Source: CAYUPI01 sp964446585 (lineage in GTDB: Bacteria > Verrucomicrobiota > Verrucomicrobiia > Limisphaerales > UBA8199). Taken from it: a stretch of DNA of 40,978 nucleotides. The position numbers were made by a program, and so were the translations under genes. The notes beneath the pieces were generated by a model. That model did no database searches. It was not told the origin of the DNA and saw nothing but the letters and a program-made list of their open reading frames with translations. Each line of letters starts with the position of its first letter. Within the stretch, counting starts at the first letter, position 1. The stretch is taken from positions 1 to 40,978 of the forward strand of contig CAYUPI010000049.1 in NCBI GenBank assembly GCA_964446585.1, written 5' to 3'. Below, in pieces: positions 1 to 7,182 of this stretch.

Positions 1-258
1 AATAACAATGAGAAAAACCAATTGTGCAGGGTCCAAGAAAAGGGGGGAAGGCGGGGTGATGCAGTCCCCACCAACCACCTTGCGCAGTACCTGAAAGGCG
101 GTCGCATCCCCAACTGCCCTTCGGGCGGGCGCTACAGCTTACCGCTCATCGGGGGCCATCCAACGTGCACGTACCACGGCGACCTGCTGGGTCCGGAGAT
201 CAGGAGGCCCGCCGGGCCGATGTTCGACGCAATACCGCAACGGCCACCTCGCCCGTAA
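1..258 (+). CDS. Prepilin-like (pseudopilin) protein, C-terminal fragment running in from the left edge
   Basis: The frame is open from the first base, so this is the 3' part of a gene that begins outside the window. The C-terminal pattern VPTNHLAQYLKGG, IPNCPSGGRYSL, then HPTCTYHG resembles the tail of verrucomicrobial type II secretion/type IV prepilin-like proteins, where a short disulfide-type segment (P-x-C-P-x-G-G-x-Y ... P-x-C-S/T) follows a variable stretch. Those proteins are exported through the prepilin pathway and their individual roles are mostly unknown. The gene is on the opposite strand to the phage genes that follow and is taken to be host flank. The last 25 or so residues are proline/arginine-rich and may be an extension. 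Family assignment is from motif memory only. Confidence 0.5.
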   Translation, partial: NNNEKNQLCRVQEKGGRRGDAVPTNHLAQYLKGGRIPNCPSGGRYSLPLIGGHPTCTYHGDLLGPEIRRPAGPMFDAIPQRPPRP

Positions 259-325
259 CCTCTCACGCCTCGCCCCTCGATGTATTGACTGCGCCCTCCG
301 CTCTCCCCATCTCAACACTCAACTC

Positions 326-1549
326 TCAACCCTCCACTTTCTGCATCCCCTTCGGCACATATCCCTGGTCTCCCCACGGCAGCGGCCGGAACCCGAGGTC
401 AAACGCTCGGTTCAGATCATTGAAAGGGATTCCCATATCGAATCCCGCGCGCGCCGCAGCCAGGCGAGCACTCCGTGCCTGCGTCAGCACGGGATGATCC
501 TCGACATCGAACCACCCATCCGCAGCAGGATCAATGGACTTCACAACAACATCCTCCTCCGCCTCCAGGCGTCGGCAGAGCGGCACGACCCGGTTCTCAA
601 TGAAGTTCAGCCGAGCGCCGGCCATGACATCATACTTCGCATGCTCAGTCGCCGTGATGATTTCCTCCGGCACTCCAAACGCCGCGCAGATCTCCCCTCG
701 AGAAAACTTTCGGTTCTCCAGAAACTGAAGATCGCTGCTGGACAGCTTTGGCGTCACGATTTCCGCTCCGCCCCACAGGAAGACAGGCCGGTCCGCCGTT
801 CCCGGACCGCGCTTCCGATCTCGGAGAGCCGCCAGGATCTGCTCACGTTGCTCAGGGTCGAGTTGCTCGGTGCTGCGGAGCACCGCCCCCGTCTCGCCAT
901 TGTTCTCCATGATCCCCTTCATGTGGAGCGAGGCCGCGTAATCAGTGCCGGCAGCAGCAGCCGCTGCTGAGAGTGGCGGCAAGCCTCGCCAGAAATCGAA
1001 CGGATTCGGCAGCTTCTCGAACCACACCTCCTCCGGAAGAAAAACCTGGCTGGCCAGTGGGGCCTGCCGACCGAACCCTGTATATCGCCAGCCGATCAAT
1101 CGGTGATCCTGAATGACATGCTGGAACCGAGCGGGATCGAGAATCAGGATCGACTTCAACGTGGAGCGGCGGCCTCCAGGCGAAGAATCAAAGATCGGAA
1201 TCCGAAAGCATTCGCCTCGCAGCATCAGCCAAATCACGCGCAGCTCCCAGTACTGGAATCGATTGATCTGCGGATGCGGACGCTTGTAAAAATCCACGAG
1301 CGGCCCAGTCGTGATGAGTTGCTCCCCGGCAGCGCTGCTGGTAGAGAATCGGAAAGGAATGTTGGACACCTGCTCCGCCAGCGCATTGATCGCTCGATAC
1401 ACCCACACAACCTGCTGATATGCATTCGAGAGCACGGTTCCAGTCCGACCATCATCGGGCCAAAGCCCAGCAGCCAGCGCATACTGCGTCGCGTCCTTTC
1501 TTGACACCCGTTCACGAGAGATCGAAATGTTGAAGCCGAAAAGTTTCAC
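326..1549 (-). CDS. Phage portal protein (HK97 type)
   Basis: The 407-residue protein matches the phage portal family. Such proteins form the dodecameric ring at one vertex of the capsid through which terminase drives DNA. Seen in the sequence: an N-terminal region with NAYQQVVWVYRAINALAEQ (surface-exposed helix of HK97 portals), an LMLRGECFRIP strand-turn, ALRDRKRGPG, and the diagnostic segment LQFLENRKFSRGEICAAFGVPEE followed by an ENRVVPLCRRLE helix. Length is normal for the family. The start ATG overlaps the stop of the upstream DUF4055 portal-like gene by four bases, so the two are translationally coupled. Having two unrelated portal-type proteins in tandem is unusual. No protease or capsid gene follows before the left edge of the module. 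Confidence 0.88.
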   Translation of the reverse strand: MKLFGFNISISRERVSRKDATQYALAAGLWPDDGRTGTVLSNAYQQVVWVYRAINALAEQVSNIPFRFSTSSAAGEQLITTGPLVDFYKRPHPQINRFQYWELRVIWLMLRGECFRIPIFDSSPGGRRSTLKSILILDPARFQHVIQDHRLIGWRYTGFGRQAPLASQVFLPEEVWFEKLPNPFDFWRGLPPLSAAAAAAGTDYAASLHMKGIMENNGETGAVLRSTEQLDPEQREQILAALRDRKRGPGTADRPVFLWGGAEIVTPKLSSSDLQFLENRKFSRGEICAAFGVPEEIITATEHAKYDVMAGARLNFIENRVVPLCRRLEAEEDVVVKSIDPAADGWFDVEDHPVLTQARSARLAAARAGFDMGIPFNDLNRAFDLGFRPLPWGDQGYVPKGMQKVEG

Positions 1550-3000
1550 TTCCTACCTCCCGGGTTGCCATGAATGAGAGCGCGTTCCTGCGCTACACTG
1601 CGTCCATCCGGCAACACCTCGCCGCGCTTCAGCCGTTCCAGCATCGTGTCCCGGCTGATCGCACCCGCGCGCCACGCAGCAACCACGGCAGTGATCTCGT
1701 CTCCGGACATGGCGTGAGCGTCCAGGTCGGTATTCATTGCAAAGCTCGCAGCTAGCTGCTCCAGTTCGCCCCCCTCAATCCACCACTGCGCCAGTCGGAG
1801 CACACGAGACAGCGACTCATTCAGACTCGCCACGATGGAGCCGAGACCACACAACTGACCCTCCCCGAAGCCGCTCTCTGGCGTTCTAAGGATGGCCGCC
1901 ACGCTAGTGGCCATCCTCCGCTCCACCTTTTCGATGGCCCGCTCCAGGTGCGCCAGCCCCCTCCCGCTGAACTCCAGAAATCCGGCTGATGCGCCGGGGA
2001 CCTCTGACACCCACGCCGAACTCGATCCGATGCGTAACGGCGCAGCCTTATCGAATCCACTCACCCACGCCGTGGGCAAAGCCGTGAAGTGAAGCCCGTG
2101 CTTGTAGTCGGCATCGAGCCGATAGTGGTCCAGATTCGCAGCAATGATATCTGCGAGTGGCAGCCGGTCCGGTTCGGGCCGCGAATGTCGCGGCCCATGA
2201 AAAACGAACGGAATGAAGGGAAGCGGCTGCACCTTCCGCAACGGCACCTCGGTGCTGATCAGTCTCCAGCCACCACCAGTCGCGCCAGCCTGTCCCGCCG
2301 TAGTCTGACGAAGGGGGAAGCCGTCAGGCGGAGGCGGATCGTTCTGATCATTCTCGGCCCACAACTCCACGACAAACCTGAACTTCTCACTCTCCCCGGG
2401 ATCCTCCCTCTCCGCTGGTGGCCAGACCGGCTCGGTCGGAGAGGGCTGGGGTGAGGTGGTTTCTTTCGTGGTCGCTTCCCGCTCCAGCTTCAGCACACAC
2501 AATCGTTTCGCGTCCCTCAAGAGCACGCGGGTCAGGACCATGCGTTCACCGATTTGCTCGACCTCCCAGTTCAAAATGTCCCCGGCCTGCCAGAACGTTA
2601 TCCATGGCCTCCCCGACTCCGCGTCCATCAGCATTAGCGTCCCGCCGCGCCCGACCGACAGCACCTCGCTCACGACACGCCTCGCATAGCGATCGAAGTC
2701 AGTTCCCCACCCATCGGAATCGTCAACAAAACCTCGGAGTTGCTCCGGGTTCGGCATCCTCATCTGTGGCGCGCGACGAAATATCAGATCGAGATACTCA
2801 TCGAGCGTCCGCGCCGTTGCATTGAAGAACGCAGCTCGCTTTCGATAGGACGCATACTCTTCGTCACTCTGCGAATCGAGGCGCGGAAGATACTTCTCGC
2901 CGGCTGCCTTTACCGCGTCCTCGCCAGCCAGGACATCACGCGCACGCGTCCAACTTGGCAACGCAGCATCGTACTCGGGATGGGTGCTATCAACGGGCAT
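1546..3000 (-). CDS. Portal-like protein, DUF4055 family
   Basis: The 484-residue protein begins MPVDSTHPEYDAALPSW and continues with GEKYLPRLDSQSDEEYASYR and RTLDEYLDLIFRRAP. This is the usual opening of DUF4055 phage proteins, which occur at the portal position beside terminase genes. The later segment PFVFHGPRHSRPEPDRLPLADI and an ANLDHYRLDADYKHGLHF helix fit the family. The chosen ATG at 3000 gives that consensus start. An in-frame insertion around residues 180-200 (SPQPSPTEPVWPPAERE) is encoded by a dispersed palindromic repeat, so this copy has been modified after acquisition. Four-base overlap with the downstream HK97-type portal gene. A decayed or duplicated start lies just upstream at 3106. 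Confidence 0.85.
   Translation of the reverse strand: MPVDSTHPEYDAALPSWTRARDVLAGEDAVKAAGEKYLPRLDSQSDEEYASYRKRAAFFNATARTLDEYLDLIFRRAPQMRMPNPEQLRGFVDDSDGWGTDFDRYARRVVSEVLSVGRGGTLMLMDAESGRPWITFWQAGDILNWEVEQIGERMVLTRVLLRDAKRLCVLKLEREATTKETTSPQPSPTEPVWPPAEREDPGESEKFRFVVELWAENDQNDPPPPDGFPLRQTTAGQAGATGGGWRLISTEVPLRKVQPLPFIPFVFHGPRHSRPEPDRLPLADIIAANLDHYRLDADYKHGLHFTALPTAWVSGFDKAAPLRIGSSSAWVSEVPGASAGFLEFSGRGLAHLERAIEKVERRMATSVAAILRTPESGFGEGQLCGLGSIVASLNESLSRVLRLAQWWIEGGELEQLAASFAMNTDLDAHAMSGDEITAVVAAWRAGAISRDTMLERLKRGEVLPDGRSVAQERALIHGNPGGRK
2413..2459. repeat. Dispersed palindromic repeat inside the portal gene
   Basis: CCCTCTCC and GGAGAGGG arms enclose the sub-hairpin GGTGGCCAGACCGGCTCGG (stem GACC/GGTC, loop GGCTC) and are followed by GGGGTGAGGTGG. 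The same element occurs near 12492, 16515, 22658, 23111, 39519, 40039 and 40232. Here it is in frame within the portal coding sequence. Confidence 0.75.
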
Positions 3001-3106
3001 AGGCGCGAGCGTCGACCACGATTCGCGAAGCGAACATCGCCACTGGGGCCACTAATTTGTGGCGGGCTTGGGAAGCCAACTCTGGGTGCGTGGCATTTAC
3101 TGGCAT
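2990..3106 (-). pseudogene. Duplicated 5' end of the DUF4055 portal gene
   Basis: This 38-codon reading frame starts MPVNATHPE, almost identical to the real portal start MPVDSTHPE 106 bases downstream, but diverges after nine codons and stops just before the real gene. The two nine-codon stretches differ mainly at synonymous positions, so they are related by descent and not by recent copying. The diverging part includes a dispersed repeat (GGCGGGCTTGGGAAGCC on the + strand at 3061-3077) that recurs at 24441. It is either a remnant of a second portal gene or a leader ORF made by repeat insertion into the original start. Confidence 0.45.
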
Positions 3107-3287
3107 CGCCGCACCCTAACACCGGTTTTTTCAGAAACTCGCGGTCTGGCAAGAACCACCCAAGACGAGCTGCAAACAGTTGCAGAACGACTGCAACGGC
3201 TTGCAACTTTTCTTGGAAGAATTTATTGACGACCTCCCAGACCTGGAAAGCGCCCGCTGACGCGGGCGCTCCGGAGATCCGCAACCA

Positions 3288-3626
3288 CTACGGCCGCAGC
3301 AGGCCCCCTCCACCCACAGTGCTCCGCAATGTGGATTCCGGGGGCGCTGCGGCTCCACAAAACTGAGCCTGAAAACCCCGACCCCGCGGGCGAGCCGCGG
3401 AGTCTCGCCCGCGGCCAGATGCCGCAGCCCCCGACGCTTCGCCCCCTCGGCTGCTCATCTGGTTGTTGCTGTTAATTCCTTCCGTTTCCTGCGTCTCCGC
3501 CGCGTCTTCTTCTGCTTCGATGACGACCTTGCTTGCGTGGTCAAACATTTCCCGTTCCGTTTGCACTCGAACGTCAATGGTCATTCGATGAAGTATCTCA
3601 ATTTGGATGTTCCCATAGCATTCCAA
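3288..3626 (-). CDS. Hypothetical protein (doubtful)
   Basis: The reading frame encodes 112 residues. An internal ATG at 3584 would give a protein beginning MTIDVRVQTEREMFDHASK, followed by an acidic stretch IEAEEDAAETQETEG and a Gly/Ala/Arg-rich tail. The acidic stretch derives from a GCGGAGACGCAGGAAACGG-type intergenic micro-repeat seen in many host spacers, and the tail crosses two strong hairpins (3293-3353 and 3384-3414). Only the first 30 residues look like ordinary protein. It sits upstream of the portal genes on the same strand. No family recognised; it may be non-coding. Confidence 0.25.
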   Translation of the reverse strand: MECYGNIQIEILHRMTIDVRVQTEREMFDHASKVVIEAEEDAAETQETEGINSNNQMSSRGGEASGAAASGRGRDSAARPRGRGFQAQFCGAAAPPESTLRSTVGGGGLLRP

Positions 3627-3910
3627 CCTCCTGAGTTCATCGAACCAGTCCTAGAGCAATCGAACGTTCGTCGTGCAAATCCCGCCCTCCCGCTGTCGCG
3701 CAATTCAATACGCCTTCCGCGATTCAAGCATCATTGGCGTTCGACCACCCCACCGCTTCGCGCAATTCGACCATACCATTCCAATTCGACCGGCCCACGT
3801 CCGCCGCGCGCGAGCTGTCGCCGTTCCACTGCCCCTCATGCATTCCGACGCCATTGCCCATAAACAACGCGCGCGGCGGCCGGGGCCTCGCTCCCGGTAA
3901 TTTGCACGCC

Positions 3911-4087
3911 TCACCGCTGTCGCGCCATCGAACACGCCTCACAATAGGTGGCGCTGTAATACGGTTCGACGGGGCATGTCGGCGCGGCACACCTTCGGGC
4001 AAACGAAGCTCTGCCGGCAATTCGAAAGTCCCCTCTGCCTTTATGGTCGTGGTGCCGCGCCGCCAGCCCCTGCATCCTGCCTGCCAT
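3911..4087 (-). CDS. Small C4 zinc-ribbon-like protein
   Basis: A 58-residue frame on the phage strand starts MAGRMQGLAARHHDH and ends with four cysteines in the pattern C-x4-C-x10-C-x2-C (CAAPTC, then YCEACSMARQR at the very C-terminus). That spacing is typical of small structural zinc knuckles. A GGCGGGG stretch lies six bases before the ATG and could be the ribosome binding site. The small protein at 13996-14214 in the same module also has two CxxC pairs and a comparable C-terminus. The start lies in the left arm of the 4080-4142 hairpin. Function unknown; coding status rests on the Cys pattern and strand only. Confidence 0.4.
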   Translation of the reverse strand: MAGRMQGLAARHHDHKGRGDFRIAGRASFARRCAAPTCPVEPYYSATYCEACSMARQR

Positions 4088-4142
4088 TCAGCCCCGCCAA
4101 TAATTAGATAGAGACAGATCAGTTGGCGGGGCATCTGGCAGG
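4080..4142. repeat. Inverted repeat, about 20 bp arms
   Basis: Arms 4080-4100 and 4123-4142 pair with two or three mismatches around a 22-base A-rich loop. The loop (CAATAATTAGATAGAGACAG) resembles that of the next hairpin, CAACAATGGAATAAAGACAA, although the arms differ completely. Confidence 0.75.
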
Positions 4143-4227
4143 CACCGCTTCGCGAAATTCGAACGCGCACTTCGCCCAACACGAAGCAGCGTTGCGGTTT
4201 ATCGAACGTGGGCTTCACTCCGTTCGT

Positions 4228-4322
4228 GGCCCGGCGGGCAGCAGCCATGCCAGCCCTCCAACAATGGAATAAAGACAAAGTTAGTGGAGGGCTGTCATGT
4301 CTGCTGCTCCGTCCGCCGGGCC
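4228..4322. repeat. Two-tier inverted repeat enclosing a start codon
   Basis: The inner arms 4238-4260 and 4285-4307 pair over 23 bp with two C/T mismatches. The outer arms 4228-4237 and 4313-4322 (GGCCCGGCGG / CCGCCGGGCC) are perfect. The right inner arm contains GGAGGG and ATG (4297), so in + strand RNA the left arm would mask the ribosome binding site and start of the 4297-4455 ORF. Confidence 0.8.
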
Positions 4323-4455
4323 ACTCACTTCGTTAAGCGATGAAATTCAGTGGAAACTTCCTTCGGGCTGCCGACGCGCTTTGCCAATTCCAAGCTACCA
4401 CCGCGAAGGCGGAGACCAGCTCTATTTTTTGAATTTGTTTCAGGGAAAAAGGTGA
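4297..4455 (+). CDS. Small ORF of hairpin module 1 (first gene)
   Basis: A 52-codon frame starts MSAAPSAGPLTSLSDEIQWK and contains LPSGCRRALPIPSY and DQLYFLNLFQGKR. It has a good ribosome binding site (GGAGGG, six bases upstream) that lies within the right arm of the 4228-4322 hairpin. Its TGA stop overlaps the ATG of the next ORF (TGATG), an arrangement typical of translational coupling. Module 2 (about 5300-5434) retains a TPSGCR...RGKV segment ending in a GTGTGA overlap, but with a stop upstream, so that copy is decayed. No family recognised. Being in a palindrome, the opposite strand also shows a GGAGGG-ATG, so strand is not certain. Confidence 0.4.
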   Translation: MSAAPSAGPLTSLSDEIQWKLPSGCRRALPIPSYHREGGDQLYFLNLFQGKR

Positions 4456-4486
4456 TGAAACAAATTCAAAAAATAGAGCTGGTCTC
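4412..4486. repeat. Perfect 31-bp inverted repeat with start codon at the loop
   Basis: Arms 4412-4442 and 4456-4486 are exact reverse complements over 31 bases; the 13-base loop is GGGAAAAAGGTGA. The loop carries a Shine-Dalgarno-like AAAAAGG and the overlapping TGATG stop/start of the two ORFs. The loop is conserved at 5419-5432 (CAGGGGAAAAGTGT), where the arms are unrelated in sequence. Confidence 0.9.
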
Positions 4487-4763
4487 TCACCCGTTCTCTC
4501 TGCGTCGCTCTTGGCGGCGTTGGGTAGATGGCGTTCAGTGTTTATATCTTCGTCGTGTTCATCGGCCTATCTATCAGTGGCGGGAGCTAGGTTCTCCGGC
4601 TGAGCTTCGTCCTCGCTTTCCGTGGTGGTCGCCGTTCGTGTTCCGGTTTCTCGTGCTCGTTGGCCGTCTTCCGTTTCAGCGCTTTCTCCGCCGCGGTGAG
4701 CCTCGTCCGGTCCCGCCGGTTCGTCGTGGCGCTCGGGTCTATGTTCTTCGTCCGTCTCCGTAG
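4455..4763 (+). CDS. Basic Trp/Arg/Pro-rich small protein, hairpin module 1
   Basis: A 102-codon frame starts at the ATG in the loop of the 31-bp hairpin, so its first ten codons (MKQIQKIELVS) are the right arm of that hairpin. Residues about 30-80 (LRRVHRPIYQWRELGSPAEL then RPRFPWWSPFVFRFLVLVGR) align without gaps to the product at 5431-5691 (QRVSLPVRWWLALGRPAQF then RPRLPWWQQFVLAWLRLSGR). Matching residues in the two copies are often encoded by codons differing only in the third base (for example GTT/GTG, CCT/CCG, CGT/CGG, GGC/GGT). This supports translation in this frame and strand. Strongly basic and aromatic; no known family. It could bind nucleic acid or membrane, but nothing shows which. 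Confidence 0.45.
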   Translation: MKQIQKIELVSHPFSLRRSWRRWVDGVQCLYLRRVHRPIYQWRELGSPAELRPRFPWWSPFVFRFLVLVGRLPFQRFLRRGEPRPVPPVRRGARVYVLRPSP

Positions 4764-5093
4764 TTCCGCTCCTCCACCCCATCACCCCCATTAATCCCAT
4801 TCCTCCCACACTCCACTGCCCGCTCTCATTAACACCTGGCTTCAGCCAGGTGACCGCGCGACCAAAGGCACCCCAACCGTTTCAACGCTTTCAATGACAA
4901 CGCTGTCTTCGGGACAGCCTCTAAAACTCGGATGTCTCGCGCGCAATCCAACGCTAGGGTTCTTTCAGAACCTCCATATAAAACTTCGACGTCCGTGGTA
5001 CATTCCAGCATCCCGGGCTCGTCGAACTAGTCGTGGGCAATTGGACACGCGTCGTGTTGTAAGTCGCCCGCGCCACACAGAAAGATCAGCGAC

Positions 5094-5112
5094 ACTCCCT
5101 CAGGGAGTGTGG
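5094..5112. repeat. Short palindrome
   Basis: ACACTCCCT and AGGGAGTGT are exact 9-bp arms about one central base. Its position before the 5180 hairpin parallels the spacing in module 1; role unknown. Confidence 0.6.
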
Positions 5113-5179
5113 ATCCACCACCCCGACCGCCCCTCTCGAAACCACGCCGCCAGCCCCCTCCGCCCAGATCGCTTCGTTC

Positions 5180-5295
5180 GGGCGGCGTCCGGCAGGTCGC
5201 GTGCCACCCCGCTCTTTCTAGTCCTGCCACTACGCCCGTCTCTTCCAGTGCGGAAAGAGCGGGGTGGCACGCGACCTGCTTGTCGTCCGCCGCCC
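5180..5295. repeat. Two-tier inverted repeat, 26 bp perfect inner arms
   Basis: Inner arms 5193-5218 and 5253-5278 are perfect over 26 bases; the outer arms GGGCGGCG (5180-5187) and CGCCGCCC (5288-5295) are also exact. The architecture and the following CACTTCG box match the 4228-4322 element. The 12-base arm tip CCCCGCTCTTTC is shared with the hairpin at 7183-7245. Confidence 0.85.
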
Positions 5296-5392
5296 TGCCA
5301 CTTCGCTCCGGACAAAGGCAAAGTTAGTCTAATCGACTCCTTCGGGCTGCCGGGCCCCTCGCGCTCTCCTCCGCGCCCAGAGCTGCCCGCGT

Positions 5393-5458
5393 CCCAGCCC
5401 CGCTGTAGCTGCTCTCTCCAGGGGAAAAGTGTGAGAGAGCATCTACAGCGGGGCTGGG
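5393..5458. repeat. 26-bp inverted repeat with start codon at the loop
   Basis: Arms 5393-5418 and 5433-5458 pair with a single mismatch around the loop CAGGGGAAAAGTGT. The GTG start of the second basic Trp-rich ORF (5431) spans the end of the loop. It is the counterpart of the 4412-4486 hairpin: the loop is conserved, while the arm sequence is different but still self-complementary. Confidence 0.88.
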
Positions 5459-5691
5459 CCGCTAGGCGTTGGCATCTGTTGGTCGGCGTTCGGTGGGAGC
5501 GCTTTCAGTGTCGCGTCGCGGCCTTCTATTTCCAGCGGGTGTCCTTGCCGGTGCGCTGGTGGCTCGCGCTCGGTCGTCCTGCTCAGTTTCGTCCGCGTCT
5601 TCCGTGGTGGCAGCAGTTCGTGCTGGCTTGGCTGCGCCTCTCCGGTCGGGTGCCCGCTCCGCGCCGCCGTCCGCCCTGGGCGCGCGGTTAG
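5431..5691 (+). CDS. Basic Trp/Arg/Pro-rich small protein, hairpin module 2
   Basis: An 86-codon frame from the GTG at 5431 gives MREHLQRGWAARRWHLLVG, then QRVSLPVRWWLALGRPAQF and RPRLPWWQQFVLAWLRLSGR. It is homologous to the 4455-4763 product. The start was chosen because it sits at the same place relative to the conserved loop and overlaps an upstream TGA (GTGA), as in module 1. The first eight codons form the right arm of the hairpin. Composition is about one-quarter Arg/Trp. The C-terminus is Pro/Arg-rich (APRRRPPWARG). No family recognised. Codon-level conservation against module 1 is the best argument that it is translated. Confidence 0.45.
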   Translation: MREHLQRGWAARRWHLLVGVRWERFQCRVAAFYFQRVSLPVRWWLALGRPAQFRPRLPWWQQFVLAWLRLSGRVPAPRRRPPWARG

Positions 5692-5790
5692 CCCGTCCGG
5701 GGCATGCCCCCGCCCCCTTCACGGTTGACTACCGCGGCGTGAGCAGTGTAAGAAACCGAAAGCGATAACCCTCCAACGTTTTGACACCCC

Positions 5791-6249
5791 ATGAACCGCG
5801 CGCTTCGAATAACTGGAGCTCTAGCGTGCGTTGGGGTCGCAGCGCTTGTCCTCTGGAAAATGTTTCCTGCGCCGGCGAGCAGCTCCACCTACAAGAGCGT
5901 AAAGCGTACGATCGGGTCGGCGATCACCAATCCGGTAAGTTTTGCCAAATCGCACCTCACAGGTGGCGTCGGTGCGGCTTTCGTAGCTGATTCGGCCACC
6001 GGACTTCCGCGAGTTGACGGAGTTTTACCAGACTCACCAGCGCTAAGGGCAGGCCTGCGTGAAGGCGATCTCATTGTGGAGGTAGATGGTGTTGCGACGC
6101 GTGGGCGGACGCTGATGCAGAGTGTTGAGAGCATCAGAGGATTCGCTCCTGGCAGCGTCAGACTGACGATACAGCGCGCCGGCTCCACGAACCTCGAATG
6201 TGTCGTTCGCAGATATTCATGGAATAGCATGGGCAGAACCGCACCCTAA
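5791..6249 (+). CDS. Membrane-anchored PDZ-domain protein
   Basis: The 152-residue protein has an N-terminal membrane anchor (residues about 5-25, ITGALACVGVAALVLWKMF) and a PDZ domain over about 60-145. The domain includes GVLPDSPALRAGLREGDLIV, EVDGVATRGRTLMQSVE and GSVRLTIQRAG. This matches the C-terminal peptide-binding PDZ fold of HtrA/CtpA-type proteins, but no protease domain is present, so it would act as an envelope adaptor or binding protein. It reads opposite to the phage genes and interrupts the hairpin tract, suggesting a host gene intercalated in the module. ATG start follows a weak upstream purine stretch. Confidence 0.75.
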   Translation: MNRALRITGALACVGVAALVLWKMFPAPASSSTYKSVKRTIGSAITNPVSFAKSHLTGGVGAAFVADSATGLPRVDGVLPDSPALRAGLREGDLIVEVDGVATRGRTLMQSVESIRGFAPGSVRLTIQRAGSTNLECVVRRYSWNSMGRTAP

Positions 6250-6378
6250 ATGCTCCGCTCCGGAAAACTGCTGAGACTCGCTTGAAGGCCGGTGCCGCTG
6301 GCACCCCCGGCGCCGTGAGTGCGGACAGCTTCCTGCTCCGTCCGCGCAACAGAAAAGCACACGTCGCCTCCTCCGCCG

Positions 6379-6398
6379 ATGGCCAGTCCGGCTCGGAC
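6379..6398. repeat. Dispersed sub-hairpin (GGCTC-loop class)
   Basis: GATGGCCAGTCCGGCTCGGA: stem GTCC/GGAC closing a GGCTC loop. Same class as copies at 2417, 24268 and 40245. A GGTGCCGCTGGCACC hairpin precedes it at about 6290 and recurs in the structured leader at 39270. Confidence 0.6.
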
Positions 6399-6598
6399 CT
6401 GTCCGCCCTCACCGCCGCCCCCGAAGTCAGTCTGACACTTGACTGGTTCGTTGCGCCCCGAGTTTCCCAGCGCTCCCAATGACAGGACGCCAGAACAGCC
6501 GCGCCTGGAAACTCGAGCGCTTCACTCCACCAGCCAAGAGTCAGATGGTGGGCCGCCTGCTAAGGCCGCGGCCCACGATGGGAGGTGCAACCTGCACC

Positions 6599-6689
6599 GC
6601 GCCAGACTGCCGACTTTCAGCACCGGCCCGGCGGCCGACCGCCAGGTCCTCTTCGCTTCGCTGCGCGCTGAAAGTCGGCAGACTGGCGC
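6599..6689. repeat. Inverted repeat, 23-bp arms
   Basis: Arms 6599-6621 and 6667-6689 (GCGCCAGACTGCCG... and its reverse complement) pair with one mismatch around a 45-base GC-rich loop. A second hairpin, GTGGGCCGC...GCGGCCCAC (6548-6576, with a CCT-GCTA-AGG tip), lies just upstream. Confidence 0.8.
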
Positions 6690-6964
6690 TTGTAGAGAAG
6701 ATCAGCCTCACCTCTGGCCGTCCATGCTCCGCCTCCGGGCCAGCGCTCACCCCGACGCCCTTCAGCGCTTCATGGCCCTCCAGCTCCCCACTTCCGTCCA
6801 GAAGTGCGGACCACTCGCACACCCTCCGCGCCGTAGCCTCCGAGCGGAGGCGGGTCCAACTCCCTCCTCCTCCGTTGTCTCCGTTATCTCCTGTAAAAAT
6901 TTCTAAGGCAATCAGAGCGACCCCGCCAAACCCGACTCGCTTCGTTCTCTGTGTGGCATGAAGG

Positions 6965-7027
6965 AACCCCCGCTCATTCTGAAAGTCAGTTTGGCTTCGC
7001 GCAAATGCCGCCTGAATGAGCGGGGTT
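6965..7027. repeat. Inverted repeat, 14-bp arms
   Basis: AACCCCCGCTCATTC (6965-6979) pairs with GAATGAGCGGGGTT (7014-7027) with one bulged C. The loop begins TGAAAGTCAGTTTG. Confidence 0.75.
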
Positions 7028-7030
7028 GCT

Positions 7031-7174
7031 AGTACCTTCTAAATATAAGGACATTGTGCGAAATGCCTCCCCAGCAACCGGCCCCCGCTGGCGCAGGACC
7101 CCCGGATTGCCGGGTCCCCGCCGCAGGGCGGCCCAGCACATCGCACAATCTCGCCTTATATGTAGAAGGCTGCT
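7031..7174. repeat. Long interrupted inverted repeat, about 30-bp arms
   Basis: Arms 7031-7061 and 7141-7174 share CCTTCTA-ATATAAGG and ATTGTGCGA in inverted orientation with small internal loops. The 80-base interior contains further GC-rich hairpins (CCGGATTGCCGG and others). The AT-rich arms stand out from the GC-rich surroundings. Confidence 0.75.
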
Positions 7175-7182
7175 CGTGTCAT

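Noticed and set aside
3724..4278. 184-residue minus-strand frame
   Set aside because: It crosses four strong hairpins and overlaps the better-supported C4 zinc frame. Composition looks like open GC-rich sequence, not protein.
3540..4280. Possible CRISPR-like array (recurring TTCGA and GCGCAATTCGA motifs)
   Set aside because: The recurring motifs are short, irregularly spaced and lack constant-length spacers, and no cas1/cas2 gene is present. The Cas4-like protein at 15586 fits a phage RecB nuclease.
4567..4809. Minus-strand 80-residue acidic frame opposite the Trp-rich ORF
   Set aside because: Conservation between the two modules shows third-base variation in the + strand frame, and the acidic composition is what the reverse complement of an Arg/Pro-rich frame gives.
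4829..5011. 60-residue minus-strand frame (MLECTTDVEV...)
   Set aside because: It overlaps a CACCTGGCTTCAGCCAGGTG-type hairpin and looks like translated dispersed spacer repeat, with no ribosome binding site.
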